Assembly: GCA_900199505.1 (NCBI GenBank) | Contig: FZQV01000023.1 | Span: 1-42,319, forward strand | DNA length: 42,319 bases | Direction of reading: 5' to 3' | Origin: Ruaniaceae bacterium KH17 | Lineage (GTDB): Bacteria; Actinomycetota; Actinomycetes; Actinomycetales; Actinomycetaceae | Part shown: positions 32,129 to 39,869 of the stretch, piece after piece | Layout: every line of letters begins with the position of its first letter | Position numbering within the stretch: the stretch's first letter is position 1 | Notes under the pieces: generated by a model | The model's database searches: none | What the model was told of the DNA's origin: nothing | Seen by the model: the letters and a program-made list of their open reading frames with translations, nothing else | Program-made: the position numbers and the translations under genes

Positions 32129-32204
32129 TGGAGCCCCGAAAGGGAATCGAACCCTTGACCTTCTCCTTACCATGGAGACGCTCTGCCGACTGAGCTATCG
32201 GGGC
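32129..32204 (-). tRNA. tRNA-Thr (GGT)
   Basis: The acceptor GCCCCGA pairs with TCGGGGC, the anticodon loop ATGGTAA contains GGT, and the T loop is TTCGATT. The discriminator T is followed by an encoded CCA (32129-32131). It lies one base before tRNA-Met and is co-transcribed with it. Confidence 0.95.
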
Positions 32205-32376
32205 ACCGCCACCGGAAACACCGGATTTGGCACCAGGTGAGCGTATCATCCAGAACGCCACCAATGACAAATCGCGCGGTGTTGGTTTCACCACTCTCTG
32301 CCTGTTCAGCCCGACGGCGTCCACTCACCCCAGGAGGCCGCGCACACCCCTGCACTCGATACTGCAGGAAGGGCAC

Positions 32377-32410
32377 GGTCTTTTGGCACTCACGAGAGTG
32401 CCAAAAGACC
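32377..32410. repeat. 15-bp perfect hairpin
   Basis: GGTCTTTTGGCACTC (32377-32391) and its exact complement (32396-32410) close an ACGA loop. It is the first of three inverted repeats between tRNA-Thr and the SDR gene. Confidence 0.85.
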
Positions 32411-32434
32411 AGAATGGTGCGCAGAGACGGACGT

Positions 32435-32456
32435 TTGCCACTCACGTGAGTGGCAA
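32435..32456. repeat. 22-bp perfect palindrome
   Basis: TTGCCACTCAC joined directly to its complement. It shares the CACTC/GAGTG core with the neighbouring hairpin. It could be a protein-binding site or part of an element. Confidence 0.8.
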
Positions 32457-32513
32457 GAGGCCGGGTGCGCCGCCGGCGCGTCCCCACATGCGGCTCGTTG
32501 GGTCACGTGCCAT

Positions 32514-32565
32514 GTGGTTGTTGCTCTGGCGTCTCAGCGCGTTGGCGCACCAGAGCAGTAACCAC
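32514..32565 (-). repeat. Hairpin downstream of the SDR gene
   Basis: GTGGTTGTTGCTCTGG (32514-32529) pairs with CCAGAGCAGTAACCAC (32550-32565) at 14 of 16 positions, with a 20-base loop. It lies 11 bases past the SDR stop and may end that transcript, though no U-tract is visible. Confidence 0.7.
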
Positions 32566-32576
32566 TTCGCGAGGCA

Positions 32577-33572
32577 CTACTGGACTGACCAGCCGCCGTC
32601 GGTGGGCATGATGATGCCGTTGATGTTCGCGGCATCATCGCTCAGGAGCCATGCGATCGCGGCTGCCTGAGTATCCGCGGTGGTCACCGGCGGTAGCAGC
32701 GCCAAGAACGGCGCCATACGCTCCCGCGCGAAGTCGGACCTGAAGTTCCCCTCGATCCCCGTGGCGGTACCACCGGGAGCGATCGCGTTGATGCGGATAC
32801 CGAGCGGGCCATAGAGGAAGGCCTCAGACTTGGTCATGCCCACAAGCGCGTGCTTCGAGGTGCCGTACGCGGTACCCGCCGCGTTACCGCGCAGCGCCGC
32901 CTGGCTCGCCACGTTCACGATCGAGCCGTGCTCCTGCTCCATCATGATCCGGATCACCGCACGCGAGAGCTTGAACGCACCGGTCACGTTCACCGCCATG
33001 ACGCGCTCCCACAGGTCGTTCTCGACCTCGTGCAGCGGCATCATGCCATCCATGATGCCGGCGACGTTCGCGAGGCAGTCCACACGCGGGCCAGCGGCGG
33101 CAACGATTCGGTCCACGTCGTCGTCGTTCGTGATGTCACCAACGACCGGGATGACCGTGCCTTCCGGCGCCGCAGCAGCGACAGAATTCAGGCGCTCCTC
33201 CGAGATGTCGACGGCCACTACCGTGCCACCCTCTGAGACGATCCGCTTCAGCGTGGCGAGACCAATACCCGAGGCCGCACCAGTCACGATCGCCATCTTG
33301 CCCTCGAATCGAGCACCGGTGGCACCAAGATCCTCTTCCTCGGCCGGCGCGACCCCGTCGTTCGCCGCGAGGATCAGTTGGTCCACGAGCTCCTGGGGGA
33401 AGCGGCCCTGGCTCAGGCCCGGCAGGCCACCTAGCGGCAGCGCACGCATCTGGGCGAGGGTCGCATCATCGATCCCAGCCTTGTCGAAAACCGCGCGGAT
33501 CACGGGGCCACCCTTGGGGTGTTCCAGCCACTCCTTGATCGTGCGGTGGCCATTCAACGGCTTCTCTGACAT
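32577..33572 (-). CDS. SDR-family oxidoreductase with N-terminal extension
   Basis: A 331-residue protein. The last ~240 residues are a classical short-chain dehydrogenase: TGAASGIG cofactor loop, VDIS acidic strand end (NAD-type), NVAG motif, catalytic Ser in NVASQAAL, and YGTSK with Tyr and Lys. The first ~90 residues (RTIKEWLEHPKGGPVIRAVF ... LPGLSQGRFPQELVDQLI) are a small helical domain like that seen at the C-termini of some glycoside hydrolases; this is from memory. The ATG follows GGAGGCAGG. Substrate unknown. An operator-like palindrome lies in its promoter. Confidence 0.85.
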   Translation of the reverse strand: MSEKPLNGHRTIKEWLEHPKGGPVIRAVFDKAGIDDATLAQMRALPLGGLPGLSQGRFPQELVDQLILAANDGVAPAEEEDLGATGARFEGKMAIVTGAASGIGLATLKRIVSEGGTVVAVDISEERLNSVAAAAPEGTVIPVVGDITNDDDVDRIVAAAGPRVDCLANVAGIMDGMMPLHEVENDLWERVMAVNVTGAFKLSRAVIRIMMEQEHGSIVNVASQAALRGNAAGTAYGTSKHALVGMTKSEAFLYGPLGIRINAIAPGGTATGIEGNFRSDFARERMAPFLALLPPVTTADTQAAAIAWLLSDDAANINGIIMPTDGGWSVQ

Positions 33573-33623
33573 ACCTGCCTCCAGGCGGATAGTGCCTGCG
33601 GCGCCGCGCGGGCGACGGATGAT

Positions 33624-33653
33624 GGATACACCTGTGTATCCCTTGGGATTATG
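33624..33653 (-). promoter_or_regulatory. SDR promoter with 18-bp palindromic operator
   Basis: GGATACAC-CT-GTGTATCC (33624-33641) is a perfect 8+8 palindrome. CATAAT on the minus strand (33648-33653) is a good -10, placing the start of transcription at about 33641, the edge of the palindrome. A repressor of the TetR or similar class bound there would block transcription. No matching regulator gene is in the window. Confidence 0.55.
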
Positions 33654-33707
33654 GTCTCACGTTCGCCGCTCGAATGTGTTGGAATTGGAGCGGCTCTCTC
33701 GTGTCAA

Positions 33708-34502
33708 TTACCCCGCGATCTGGTCACGCAATTGCCGCCACCAGCGGTGCTGATACGCCCCGAGATCACGGGCCAAGGCGCGGTCGATGCCGTCGATCAC
33801 CCACCGGCGGTCCCAATAGCCCTTCTTGATGAGTTGAGGGATCACGAAGTTCGCAACGCCGCGCTCCCCCACATATCTCGTCGCGTCAACCTGGGCGGGC
33901 GAAGCTCCCCTGACGCCGTCCACATCGAATATCCGCGCAAACGTGGAATTGATCAGCACCGGCCGGGCTTCGAGAAATCGAAGTAGCCCGGTGGCCGAGG
34001 TGTGTTGCGGCTGGCAAACGAGCAGGAGCACCGCGCCGTCGTAGAGCGGCGGATCAATCAGGCCCGCATGTGCCCAGTCGAACATCGCATCGAGCCCGCG
34101 AATCCGGTCCCAGGCTTTCGGGTTGCGGTGGAACCGCGCCGACCACTCCGTAGCGAATGCCTCGAGATCCTCCGGGAAGAGCGCCGTAGGGATCTCCACC
34201 GAATCCGGCGGATCGAGCGGGTAGTAGCGCACCGCTTGCGCGAGCGTGGAGCATCCCATCAGCGCCGCCGCGGCAGCGGACCAATGCGCGCTGCGGAGTA
34301 CACCTTCCCATTCACCATTCGGCGCGCGGCTTCCCGAAGGAGCACCCAGAATCGCATCGTGGAGTGGCTTCACCTCTCGCCGGAGCGAACGGCGCATATC
34401 TGCCTCACACTGGAGCAGGATCTCGATCGCGCGATCTCGTTCGCCTCGCGCAATCGCGCGCGTCAGTTCTTCGGGCACGACGGCGCTCACTCGCTCAGGC
34501 AT
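33708..34502 (-). CDS. Hypothetical protein, possibly DUF6493-like
   Basis: 264 residues, mostly helical, with no signal peptide or membrane segment. Recognisable blocks are SAAAAALMGCSTLAQAVRYY, FHRNPKAWDRIRGLDAMFDW and YVGERGVANFVIPQLIKKGYWDRRWVIDGID, a spacing reminiscent of HEAT-like repeat proteins of the actinobacterial DUF6493 type. That assignment is from memory. GAGGTG lies 6 bases before the ATG at 34500-34502, which is preferred over the GTG at 34511. It follows the SUFU-like gene by 26 bases, so the two probably share a transcript. Confidence 0.6.
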   Translation of the reverse strand: MPERVSAVVPEELTRAIARGERDRAIEILLQCEADMRRSLRREVKPLHDAILGAPSGSRAPNGEWEGVLRSAHWSAAAAALMGCSTLAQAVRYYPLDPPDSVEIPTALFPEDLEAFATEWSARFHRNPKAWDRIRGLDAMFDWAHAGLIDPPLYDGAVLLLVCQPQHTSATGLLRFLEARPVLINSTFARIFDVDGVRGASPAQVDATRYVGERGVANFVIPQLIKKGYWDRRWVIDGIDRALARDLGAYQHRWWRQLRDQIAG

Positions 34503-34528
34503 CCCAGTCACCTCACCGACACAACAGT

Positions 34529-35386
34529 TCAGTCGTCTTCAAGGACGTAATCGCCGGTGACGCCGGTGAACTGCGCCGTCTGGCCGGGCTTCGCGACGCG
34601 CATGAACCGATCGGTCCACGGGAACCGCGCCCGGAATGTGGCCACGGACCACACCTCGTGGTTGCTCGCATCCGCCATGTACTCGGGTGATTCCCAGCCG
34701 GTCACCGAACGGAAGTCCCGGCCCGTGAACGTGAGCCAGCGCGGCGGGTACTGAGCGTGGAACATCGTGAGGAACACGGGCACCTGAGCCAGCCGATCGC
34801 CGTCGGACTCCGGATCTACCGACGCCACCACAGCACTCTCACGAGTCACATCGAGAAAGGCATCGATCGAGCCCGCGGCCTCCACGAGCGCGTCCCAGCC
34901 ATGCGCGCCCGCATACGCCGCTTCGGCATCGGTGAGCATTCGCAGAGTCGCCACGCGGCCGACGACGATCCGATCCCCAGCAACCACCTCGTCGAAATCG
35001 GCACCCCAGCGTGAGGGCGTCACCATGATCGCCGAGATCGCCGTATCCTTCACGAACGGCTGATCATTCCGCCACGGCGCGCCAACCGGCGGCACCCGGC
35101 GGTTGGCGGCCATGTCATCACACACAATCCGTAGCGCAGTCATCGCAGCACCCTGCTGGCCCTCAACCACCTCGACGGCGAGCTCCACCTTCTCCCCGGT
35201 GTCCGTGGGGACCCGCGACGCCCCCGCCGTCAGCAGCGTGATCGGGCCGTCAACGGGCCGCTTCTCGATGACCTGAATCGAGCCACCGATCTTGCCGAGG
35301 CTCGCGGTCGGCGGCACGGCGAGGGCGTTGAAGACGTGGTTCGGCAGCGCATCATCACCGTGCGTGAGCGGGATGTCCTTTGCCAT
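34529..35386 (-). CDS. SUFU (suppressor of fused)-like domain protein
   Basis: 285 residues from the ATG at 35384-35386. The pattern ITLLTAGASRVP, a long variable strand region with ALRIVCDDMAANRR, FVKDTAISAIMVTP, and then the GDRIVVGRVATLRMLTDAEAAYAGAHGWDAL-type helix resembles bacterial SUFU domains. The C-terminal third (FLTMFHAQYPPRWLTFTGRD and the rest) is unlike SUFU and unassigned. Bacterial SUFU proteins often serve as immunity proteins or are of unknown role. TATCGT 6 bases before the ATG suggests a leaderless transcript and supports this start over one 33 codons upstream. Confidence 0.55.
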   Translation of the reverse strand: MAKDIPLTHGDDALPNHVFNALAVPPTASLGKIGGSIQVIEKRPVDGPITLLTAGASRVPTDTGEKVELAVEVVEGQQGAAMTALRIVCDDMAANRRVPPVGAPWRNDQPFVKDTAISAIMVTPSRWGADFDEVVAGDRIVVGRVATLRMLTDAEAAYAGAHGWDALVEAAGSIDAFLDVTRESAVVASVDPESDGDRLAQVPVFLTMFHAQYPPRWLTFTGRDFRSVTGWESPEYMADASNHEVWSVATFRARFPWTDRFMRVAKPGQTAQFTGVTGDYVLEDD

Positions 35387-35392
35387 GGTGTC

Positions 35393-35398
35393 ACGATA
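35393..35398 (-). promoter_or_regulatory. -10 element of a possible leaderless transcript
   Basis: TATCGT on the minus strand ends 6 bases before the SUFU-like gene's ATG; there is no Shine-Dalgarno sequence. Confidence 0.4.
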
Positions 35399-35444
35399 CG
35401 CGGTGCGTGTGACGAGCACGTGACCTACGCCTGGCGCCCGCCAC

Positions 35445-36407
35445 TCAGCGCGACGTATCCCACCAGTCGAGAACTCGAGTCCCACTCAGCGTCAGCCACT
35501 TCGACGGCTCTCCCACCGGCACGTCCATATCGAACCACACGCGGCCCGCGAGCTTGTGCTCCTGGAGCCAGGTGCCATCCGGTTGACGCTTCTCCCGGAG
35601 AAGCCCGACGGCGTCGGACATCCGCCGATCAGGCGCGCGGCCCTCGAGGAGTGCGGCATCACGGAAGTAGTCCAGTGCCGCGAGCGCCGTGCACACATGA
35701 CGGTTCGGGTAGAAGAAGTGATTCACGAAGTCCCCGACCAGCTCCCCCGTCGAGGCCCGGTACATCAGCTTGCGCGTGAGAAGGTACTCCTCGCCGCCGT
35801 GCCGTGCCTCGCGGAGCGACTCGTCCCCTGTGATGCGTTCATAGGCGAGCATTCCTCGCAAGGCATTCAGGGTTGAGTGGAAGGAGGAACGAACCGAGTC
35901 TCCTTCCTCCGCCTCGCAGTTCCATCCGCCGTCGGCCAAACGATGCGCAGGGAACCACTCGCGCAGCGCCGAGATATCCGCCCCCAGCCAGGCGCCGGTC
36001 GCGAGTGTGAAGGAGTTGATGCACACATCCACTTCCCCACCCCAGTACGGGAGATTGTCATAGTCCCAGCGGGAGTTGCGATCGAGCCGCTCGGCAGTGT
36101 CGCCGAGTACGGTGGCGTCGAGGCCGAACTCGCGCAGGTCCTTGAGCGACCACGTCGTTGCAACCCACGGCTGGCCGGGTTCCTCCTGCTCCGGACTGCC
36201 AAAGAATCCGGCAGGGAAGTATGAACCGCCCGCCCACTGGCCGTCCGCATCCTGCTCTGCCAGGAGTGCGGCACCAAAGCCTTCGGTGGCGACCCGCGCG
36301 CGGGTGGCTTGCCATACCTCGGCGGGAGCATTGAGCAGATCGCGCTCGACCTGCCAGCGCAGCGCCGGATCGGAGTCGAGCAACCATTCCTTGAGTTCCG
36401 CATCCAT
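35445..36407 (-). CDS. Squalene-cyclase-like alpha-toroid protein
   Basis: 320 residues of the prenyltransferase/squalene-cyclase barrel type. QW-like repeats are seen: DADGQWAGGSYF, HRLADGGWNCEAEEGD and KRQPDGTWLQEH. The DxDD protonation motif of true terpene cyclases is absent. Short proteins of this kind are common in actinobacteria with no known reaction. Tryptophan content is high (MDAELKEWLLDSDPALRWQV at the N-terminus). It is the first of three genes on the minus strand (gap to the next 58 bases). TAGCGT lies 6 bases before the ATG, again suggesting a leaderless message. Confidence 0.75.
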   Translation of the reverse strand: MDAELKEWLLDSDPALRWQVERDLLNAPAEVWQATRARVATEGFGAALLAEQDADGQWAGGSYFPAGFFGSPEQEEPGQPWVATTWSLKDLREFGLDATVLGDTAERLDRNSRWDYDNLPYWGGEVDVCINSFTLATGAWLGADISALREWFPAHRLADGGWNCEAEEGDSVRSSFHSTLNALRGMLAYERITGDESLREARHGGEEYLLTRKLMYRASTGELVGDFVNHFFYPNRHVCTALAALDYFRDAALLEGRAPDRRMSDAVGLLREKRQPDGTWLQEHKLAGRVWFDMDVPVGEPSKWLTLSGTRVLDWWDTSR

Positions 36408-36413
36408 ACGTGC

Positions 36414-36419
36414 ACGCTA
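36414..36419 (-). promoter_or_regulatory. -10 element of a possible leaderless transcript
   Basis: TAGCGT on the minus strand ends 6 bases before the ATG at 36407, with no ribosome site in between. Confidence 0.4.
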
Positions 36420-36474
36420 CTCCGCACCACCCACATGCGCAGGCTCCGGTGACCACGAGTGGTGAAACTGCGAA

Positions 36475-36498
36475 GGGCCCGATCTTTCGATCGAGCCC
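36475..36498 (-). terminator. Terminator after tRNA-Tyr
   Basis: GGGCCCGATC (36475-36484) pairs with GATCGAGCCC (36489-36498), one mismatch, TTTC loop. It lies 44 bases past the tRNA end. The following minus strand is TTCGCAGTTTC. Confidence 0.6.
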
Positions 36499-36542
36499 TG
36501 CACGATTTTGTGTTCCTCGCGCTACGCGCTCGTCACTACCTT

Positions 36543-36627
36543 TGGTGGCGGGTGAGGGATTCGAACCCCCGAAGCATTCCGCGGCTGATTTACAGTCAGC
36601 TCCCTTTGGCCACTCGGGTAACCCGCC
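36543..36627 (-). tRNA. tRNA-Tyr (GTA)
   Basis: A class II tRNA with a long variable arm. The acceptor GGCGGGT pairs with ACCCGCC, the anticodon loop CTGTAAA contains GTA, the T loop is TTCGAAT, and discriminator A is followed by an encoded CCA (36543-36545). Confidence 0.96.
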
Positions 36628-36641
36628 GGTGCACATGGAAG

Positions 36642-36647
36642 ATTATC
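36642..36647 (-). promoter_or_regulatory. Possible -10 element of tRNA-Tyr
   Basis: GATAAT on the minus strand (5 of 6 matches to TATAAT) lies 14 bases before the tRNA 5' end. No convincing -35 box. Confidence 0.4.
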
Positions 36648-36731
36648 AGGTTCTGGAGCTTGCATTCCACGCGATACGGCAGAATGGTACTCAGAACGCA
36701 ACGAAGGTGACCAACACCACCAAGGAGAGAC

Positions 36732-37229
36732 ATGGCAGCGGATTCCTCATTCGACGTCGTCAGCAAGATCGACCGGCAGGAGGTCGACAACGCACTCAAC
36801 CAGGCCGCGAAAGAGATCGCCCAGCGCTACGACTTCAAAGGAGTGGGCGCATCCATCGCCTGGAGTGGCGAGTCGATCCTGATGGTCGCCAACTCGGCCG
36901 AGCGCGTGAAGGCGATCTATGACGTCTTCCAGTCCAAGTTGATTCGTCGCGATGTTTCGCTCAAGGCGATCGATGTGGGCGACGGCGAACCCCAGCCTTC
37001 GGGCAAGGAGTACCGTCTCGCTGGGGCTCTGAAGGAAGGGCTCTCGCAGGAGAACGCCAAGAAGATCACCAAGCTGATCCGCGATGAAGGCCCAAAGGGC
37101 GTCAAGACCCAGATTCAGGGCGAAGAGGTTCGGGTTTCGTCGAAGTCCCGGAACGATCTACAGTCCGTGATTGCGTTACTCAAGGGCGCGGACATCGACG
37201 CCGCGCTCCAGTTCGTCAACTACCGCTAG
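36732..37229 (+). CDS. yajQ: YajQ-family nucleotide-binding protein
   Basis: 165 residues, the normal YajQ length, with two ferredoxin-like halves: [20 protein letters not shown] with RYDFKG, and [18 protein letters not shown] with KVKTQ-like [21 protein letters not shown], ending FVNYR. Some members bind cyclic di-GMP; others are linked to RNA or stress responses. The role here is unknown. AAGGAGAG precedes the ATG. Its TAG stop shares the palindrome CTAG (37226-37229) with the stop of the opposite gene. Confidence 0.93.
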   Translation: MAADSSFDVVSKIDRQEVDNALNQAAKEIAQRYDFKGVGASIAWSGESILMVANSAERVKAIYDVFQSKLIRRDVSLKAIDVGDGEPQPSGKEYRLAGALKEGLSQENAKKITKLIRDEGPKGVKTQIQGEEVRVSSKSRNDLQSVIALLKGADIDAALQFVNYR

Positions 37230-38893
37230 TCCTCGGAGTCGTCGGCGGCGTCGGACCTGGCTGCTCGCTTCGCGACAACGGATGCTAGTGCGAGCAGCGC
37301 GACTCCGCCACCCACAATCGCGAACGGAAGCCACGGGGTGTGGTCGGCCTCGTCGTCCGGCTCGGCAGACTCGGTGGGCGCGGGCGCGGGGCTCGCGGCA
37401 TCGTCCTCGGCCGTCCCCCAGACCAGCAGGACCGAACTGGCGACCACATCGCCGTCGGCCGCCGTGATCAGCACCGGAGTGCCGCCGGGCGGAGGCTCGA
37501 AGGAACAACTCGCCGAAGCAGAGGTCCCCGAGGCAAGCACGCGCTCGCCAGTGAATGGCGCACAGAGCCCCTCAGCGTCCACGACGGGCGACAGCGGCGC
37601 GTTCCCCGTGTTCGTGAGCGTCACGTGCAGTTCGGTGTCCTCAAACTCAGCAGACGTCACCTCCAGCGCCGGCGCCGACTCCTCCGCGAGAACCCGCCAG
37701 TCCTCGACCTCGCCACCTCTCGCCGCGCCATACGGCGTGGTCGCGCCCTTCCCTTCGGCGACGCGCAACCGCAGCCAGGTGTCCTTCTTCGGCGCCGGCA
37801 ACGCGATCTGGTAGATCCGAGTCCCCGATTCCGCCGGGATCGCGACTTTCACATCCGGCTCCTTGGCGAACTTCCCGCTCGCCCCGACATCGAGCCACGC
37901 GGTGAGCGTGGCATCCGTGCTGGACGTGTTCGTGACGATCACGTCCACGCTCAACGGATCGGTGGCGCTGACGCGCAACGTGGAGGCGATCCCGTCATCC
38001 TCATCGGTGTCAAGGAGCAGACCCTTCGGCTCGATCGTGAGCATCTCGCCGAGCATGAGCGGCGCCCGATTTCCCGCGATCTCCAGCACCGAGTGCCGCG
38101 CACCCTTCGAGGCGAGCGACGTGCGGTAGCTATCCGGCGCGTCGCCCCATTCGGACAGCAGCACTCCCTCGTGGCACCATGCGCCGTCGGTGGGGGCCTT
38201 CGCGGAAAGCTTCGCCATCGGGAGAACACTGGAGGACTCCTCTTCAGTCTGGACGAGAACCGAATCGTCGATGAGAAGGTAGAGGAACTGGGTGGCGTCC
38301 GACCACGCCGCCGTGACCACACCGTCGAATCCATCGGACGCGCCCACCTCGCTGACGATCCCACTCGCGGTTGCGAACGCCGAGAACGCTTCCTCGCTCA
38401 CCGTAAACAGCGCGCCGTAGTAATCGGCCCGGACGGCCCAATCCCCCACTCGCAGGTCACTCGTGCCTTTCGAGGTGACGCTCAGCGTCGCGAGATCAAC
38501 TCCGGCCCACGCGCCCGAATCGGAGGAAAGCAACCAGAAGACGCCTTCGAGATCGACCTCGCCGCCATCCCACTTTTCGTCGGGCAGGCCCGGCACCTCG
38601 CCGAGGAACTCGTATGTGCCCGTGCCGAGCGCGGCAATCCCGCCCTTTTCGGAGTCCCACGCGTAGACGAGGCTGTCAGCCACGTTGTATCCAGCGGCCG
38701 TGAGGCCCTTGGCCTTCGTCACGTTCGTGATCGTGCCCATCACCAGGTCGACGGCGTTCAGTCCAGTCGCATCCACGAGGTACGGACGGCAGTCGAGCGG
38801 GATTGCATCGTCGCTCGGGGCTGCCGTGGCCGCCGTCGGGAAGAGCATGGTGAGGCCGAGCGTGACCGCTACGACCGCCGACCAACCTCGCAT
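37226..38893 (-). CDS. Secreted, membrane-anchored GEVED-domain surface protein
   Basis: 555 residues. A signal peptide ([20 protein letters not shown], cleavage near residue 25) leads into a beta-rich N-terminal region (about 30-240) like DUF6923-type propellers. Then comes the GEVED-type domain, from [20 protein letters not shown] (about residue 250) to [11 protein letters not shown] (about 395), followed by an Ig-like/DUF11-type domain, an acidic Pro-rich linker, and a C-terminal membrane helix with a charged tail. No LPxTG sortase motif is visible. AGGAGAG precedes the ATG. Probably an exposed adhesin or wall protein; ligand unknown. Confidence 0.75.
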   Translation of the reverse strand: MRGWSAVVAVTLGLTMLFPTAATAAPSDDAIPLDCRPYLVDATGLNAVDLVMGTITNVTKAKGLTAAGYNVADSLVYAWDSEKGGIAALGTGTYEFLGEVPGLPDEKWDGGEVDLEGVFWLLSSDSGAWAGVDLATLSVTSKGTSDLRVGDWAVRADYYGALFTVSEEAFSAFATASGIVSEVGASDGFDGVVTAAWSDATQFLYLLIDDSVLVQTEEESSSVLPMAKLSAKAPTDGAWCHEGVLLSEWGDAPDSYRTSLASKGARHSVLEIAGNRAPLMLGEMLTIEPKGLLLDTDEDDGIASTLRVSATDPLSVDVIVTNTSSTDATLTAWLDVGASGKFAKEPDVKVAIPAESGTRIYQIALPAPKKDTWLRLRVAEGKGATTPYGAARGGEVEDWRVLAEESAPALEVTSAEFEDTELHVTLTNTGNAPLSPVVDAEGLCAPFTGERVLASGTSASASCSFEPPPGGTPVLITAADGDVVASSVLLVWGTAEDDAASPAPAPTESAEPDDEADHTPWLPFAIVGGGVALLALASVVAKRAARSDAADDSED

Positions 38894-38966
38894 AACTCTC
38901 CTCTTAAGCGACTACGGAAAGTCTCACATGTGAGCGCTGTCGGAGCGGCTCGCCACCCCGGGGTGA

Positions 38967-39830
38967 CTACTTGTTCCCGGCGGCCATCTGCTCGAGGATC
39001 GCGATCCGCTCCGCCATGGGCGGGTGCGTGGTGAAGAGACGTTGTATACCGCCGGTGCCACGGAACGGGTTGGCGATCATCATGTGCGAAATCGACTCGG
39101 TAGCGGGCGTGGGCTGCAATGGTGCCGCGGACGTGCCGGATTCGAGCTTGCGGAGTGCCGAGGCGAGCGCCAGCGGGTCGTTGGTGAGTTCGGCGCCGCT
39201 GCGATCCGCCTCGAACTCGCGGGTGCGGGAGACGGACATCTGGATCAGCATGGCGGCGAAAGGCGCGAGCAGCGCCATCGCGAGGCCTGCAAGCGCATTC
39301 CCACCTTCGCGCCGGCTACCCCCGCCAAAGTACAGGAGGAACTGCGCGAGTGATGTGATCATGCCGGACATCGCGGCGGCGATAGACGAGGTGAGAATAT
39401 CCCGGTTGTAGACGTGCTGGAGCTCGTGCCCGAGCACGCCGCGCAACTCGCGAAGATCCAGGATCTGCAGGATCCCAGCCGTCACACAGACCGCGGCATT
39501 CTGCGGATTGCGTCCAGTCGCGAAGGCGTTCGGGGTCTGCGTGGGCGAGATGTACAGCCGCGGCATCGGCTGTCCCGCCGCCGCGGAGAGCTCGCGCACC
39601 ACCTGGTAGATCTGCGGCGCCTGCTGCTCCGAAAGAGGCTGAGCTTTCATCGAGCGCAGCGCGAGCTTGTCCGAGTTCCAGTACGAGTACGCAGTCGAGA
39701 CCAGGCCCAAGCCCGCGAAGATCCAGATGAAGCTCGAGTTGCCTGAACCCTGCGCAATGAGCCAACCGAGTCCGAGCAGAACTGCCCATAGGACGCCCAA
39801 CAGGCCCGCGGTCTTCAATCCATTCTTCAC
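38967..39830 (-). CDS. htpX: Membrane zinc metalloprotease HtpX
   Basis: HtpX (M48B) degrades damaged membrane proteins. In 287 residues there are two N-terminal membrane helices (8-27, 34-52), the zinc motif HELQH in LGHELQHVYNRD with the third ligand in EFEADRSGAEL, and two more hydrophobic segments between them. The C-terminus has the family's RLFTTHPPMAERIAIL. The usual Ser or Thr in HELSH is Gln here, outside the catalytic positions. The start is GTG at 39828-39830 with no clear ribosome site. It lies 39 bases after fprA and 73 before the surface-protein gene. Confidence 0.93.
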   Translation of the reverse strand: MKNGLKTAGLLGVLWAVLLGLGWLIAQGSGNSSFIWIFAGLGLVSTAYSYWNSDKLALRSMKAQPLSEQQAPQIYQVVRELSAAAGQPMPRLYISPTQTPNAFATGRNPQNAAVCVTAGILQILDLRELRGVLGHELQHVYNRDILTSSIAAAMSGMITSLAQFLLYFGGGSRREGGNALAGLAMALLAPFAAMLIQMSVSRTREFEADRSGAELTNDPLALASALRKLESGTSAAPLQPTPATESISHMMIANPFRGTGGIQRLFTTHPPMAERIAILEQMAAGNK

Positions 39831-39869
39831 GCCAACGTCAACGCGCGCGAAAAACCCTCTATTCCCGGG

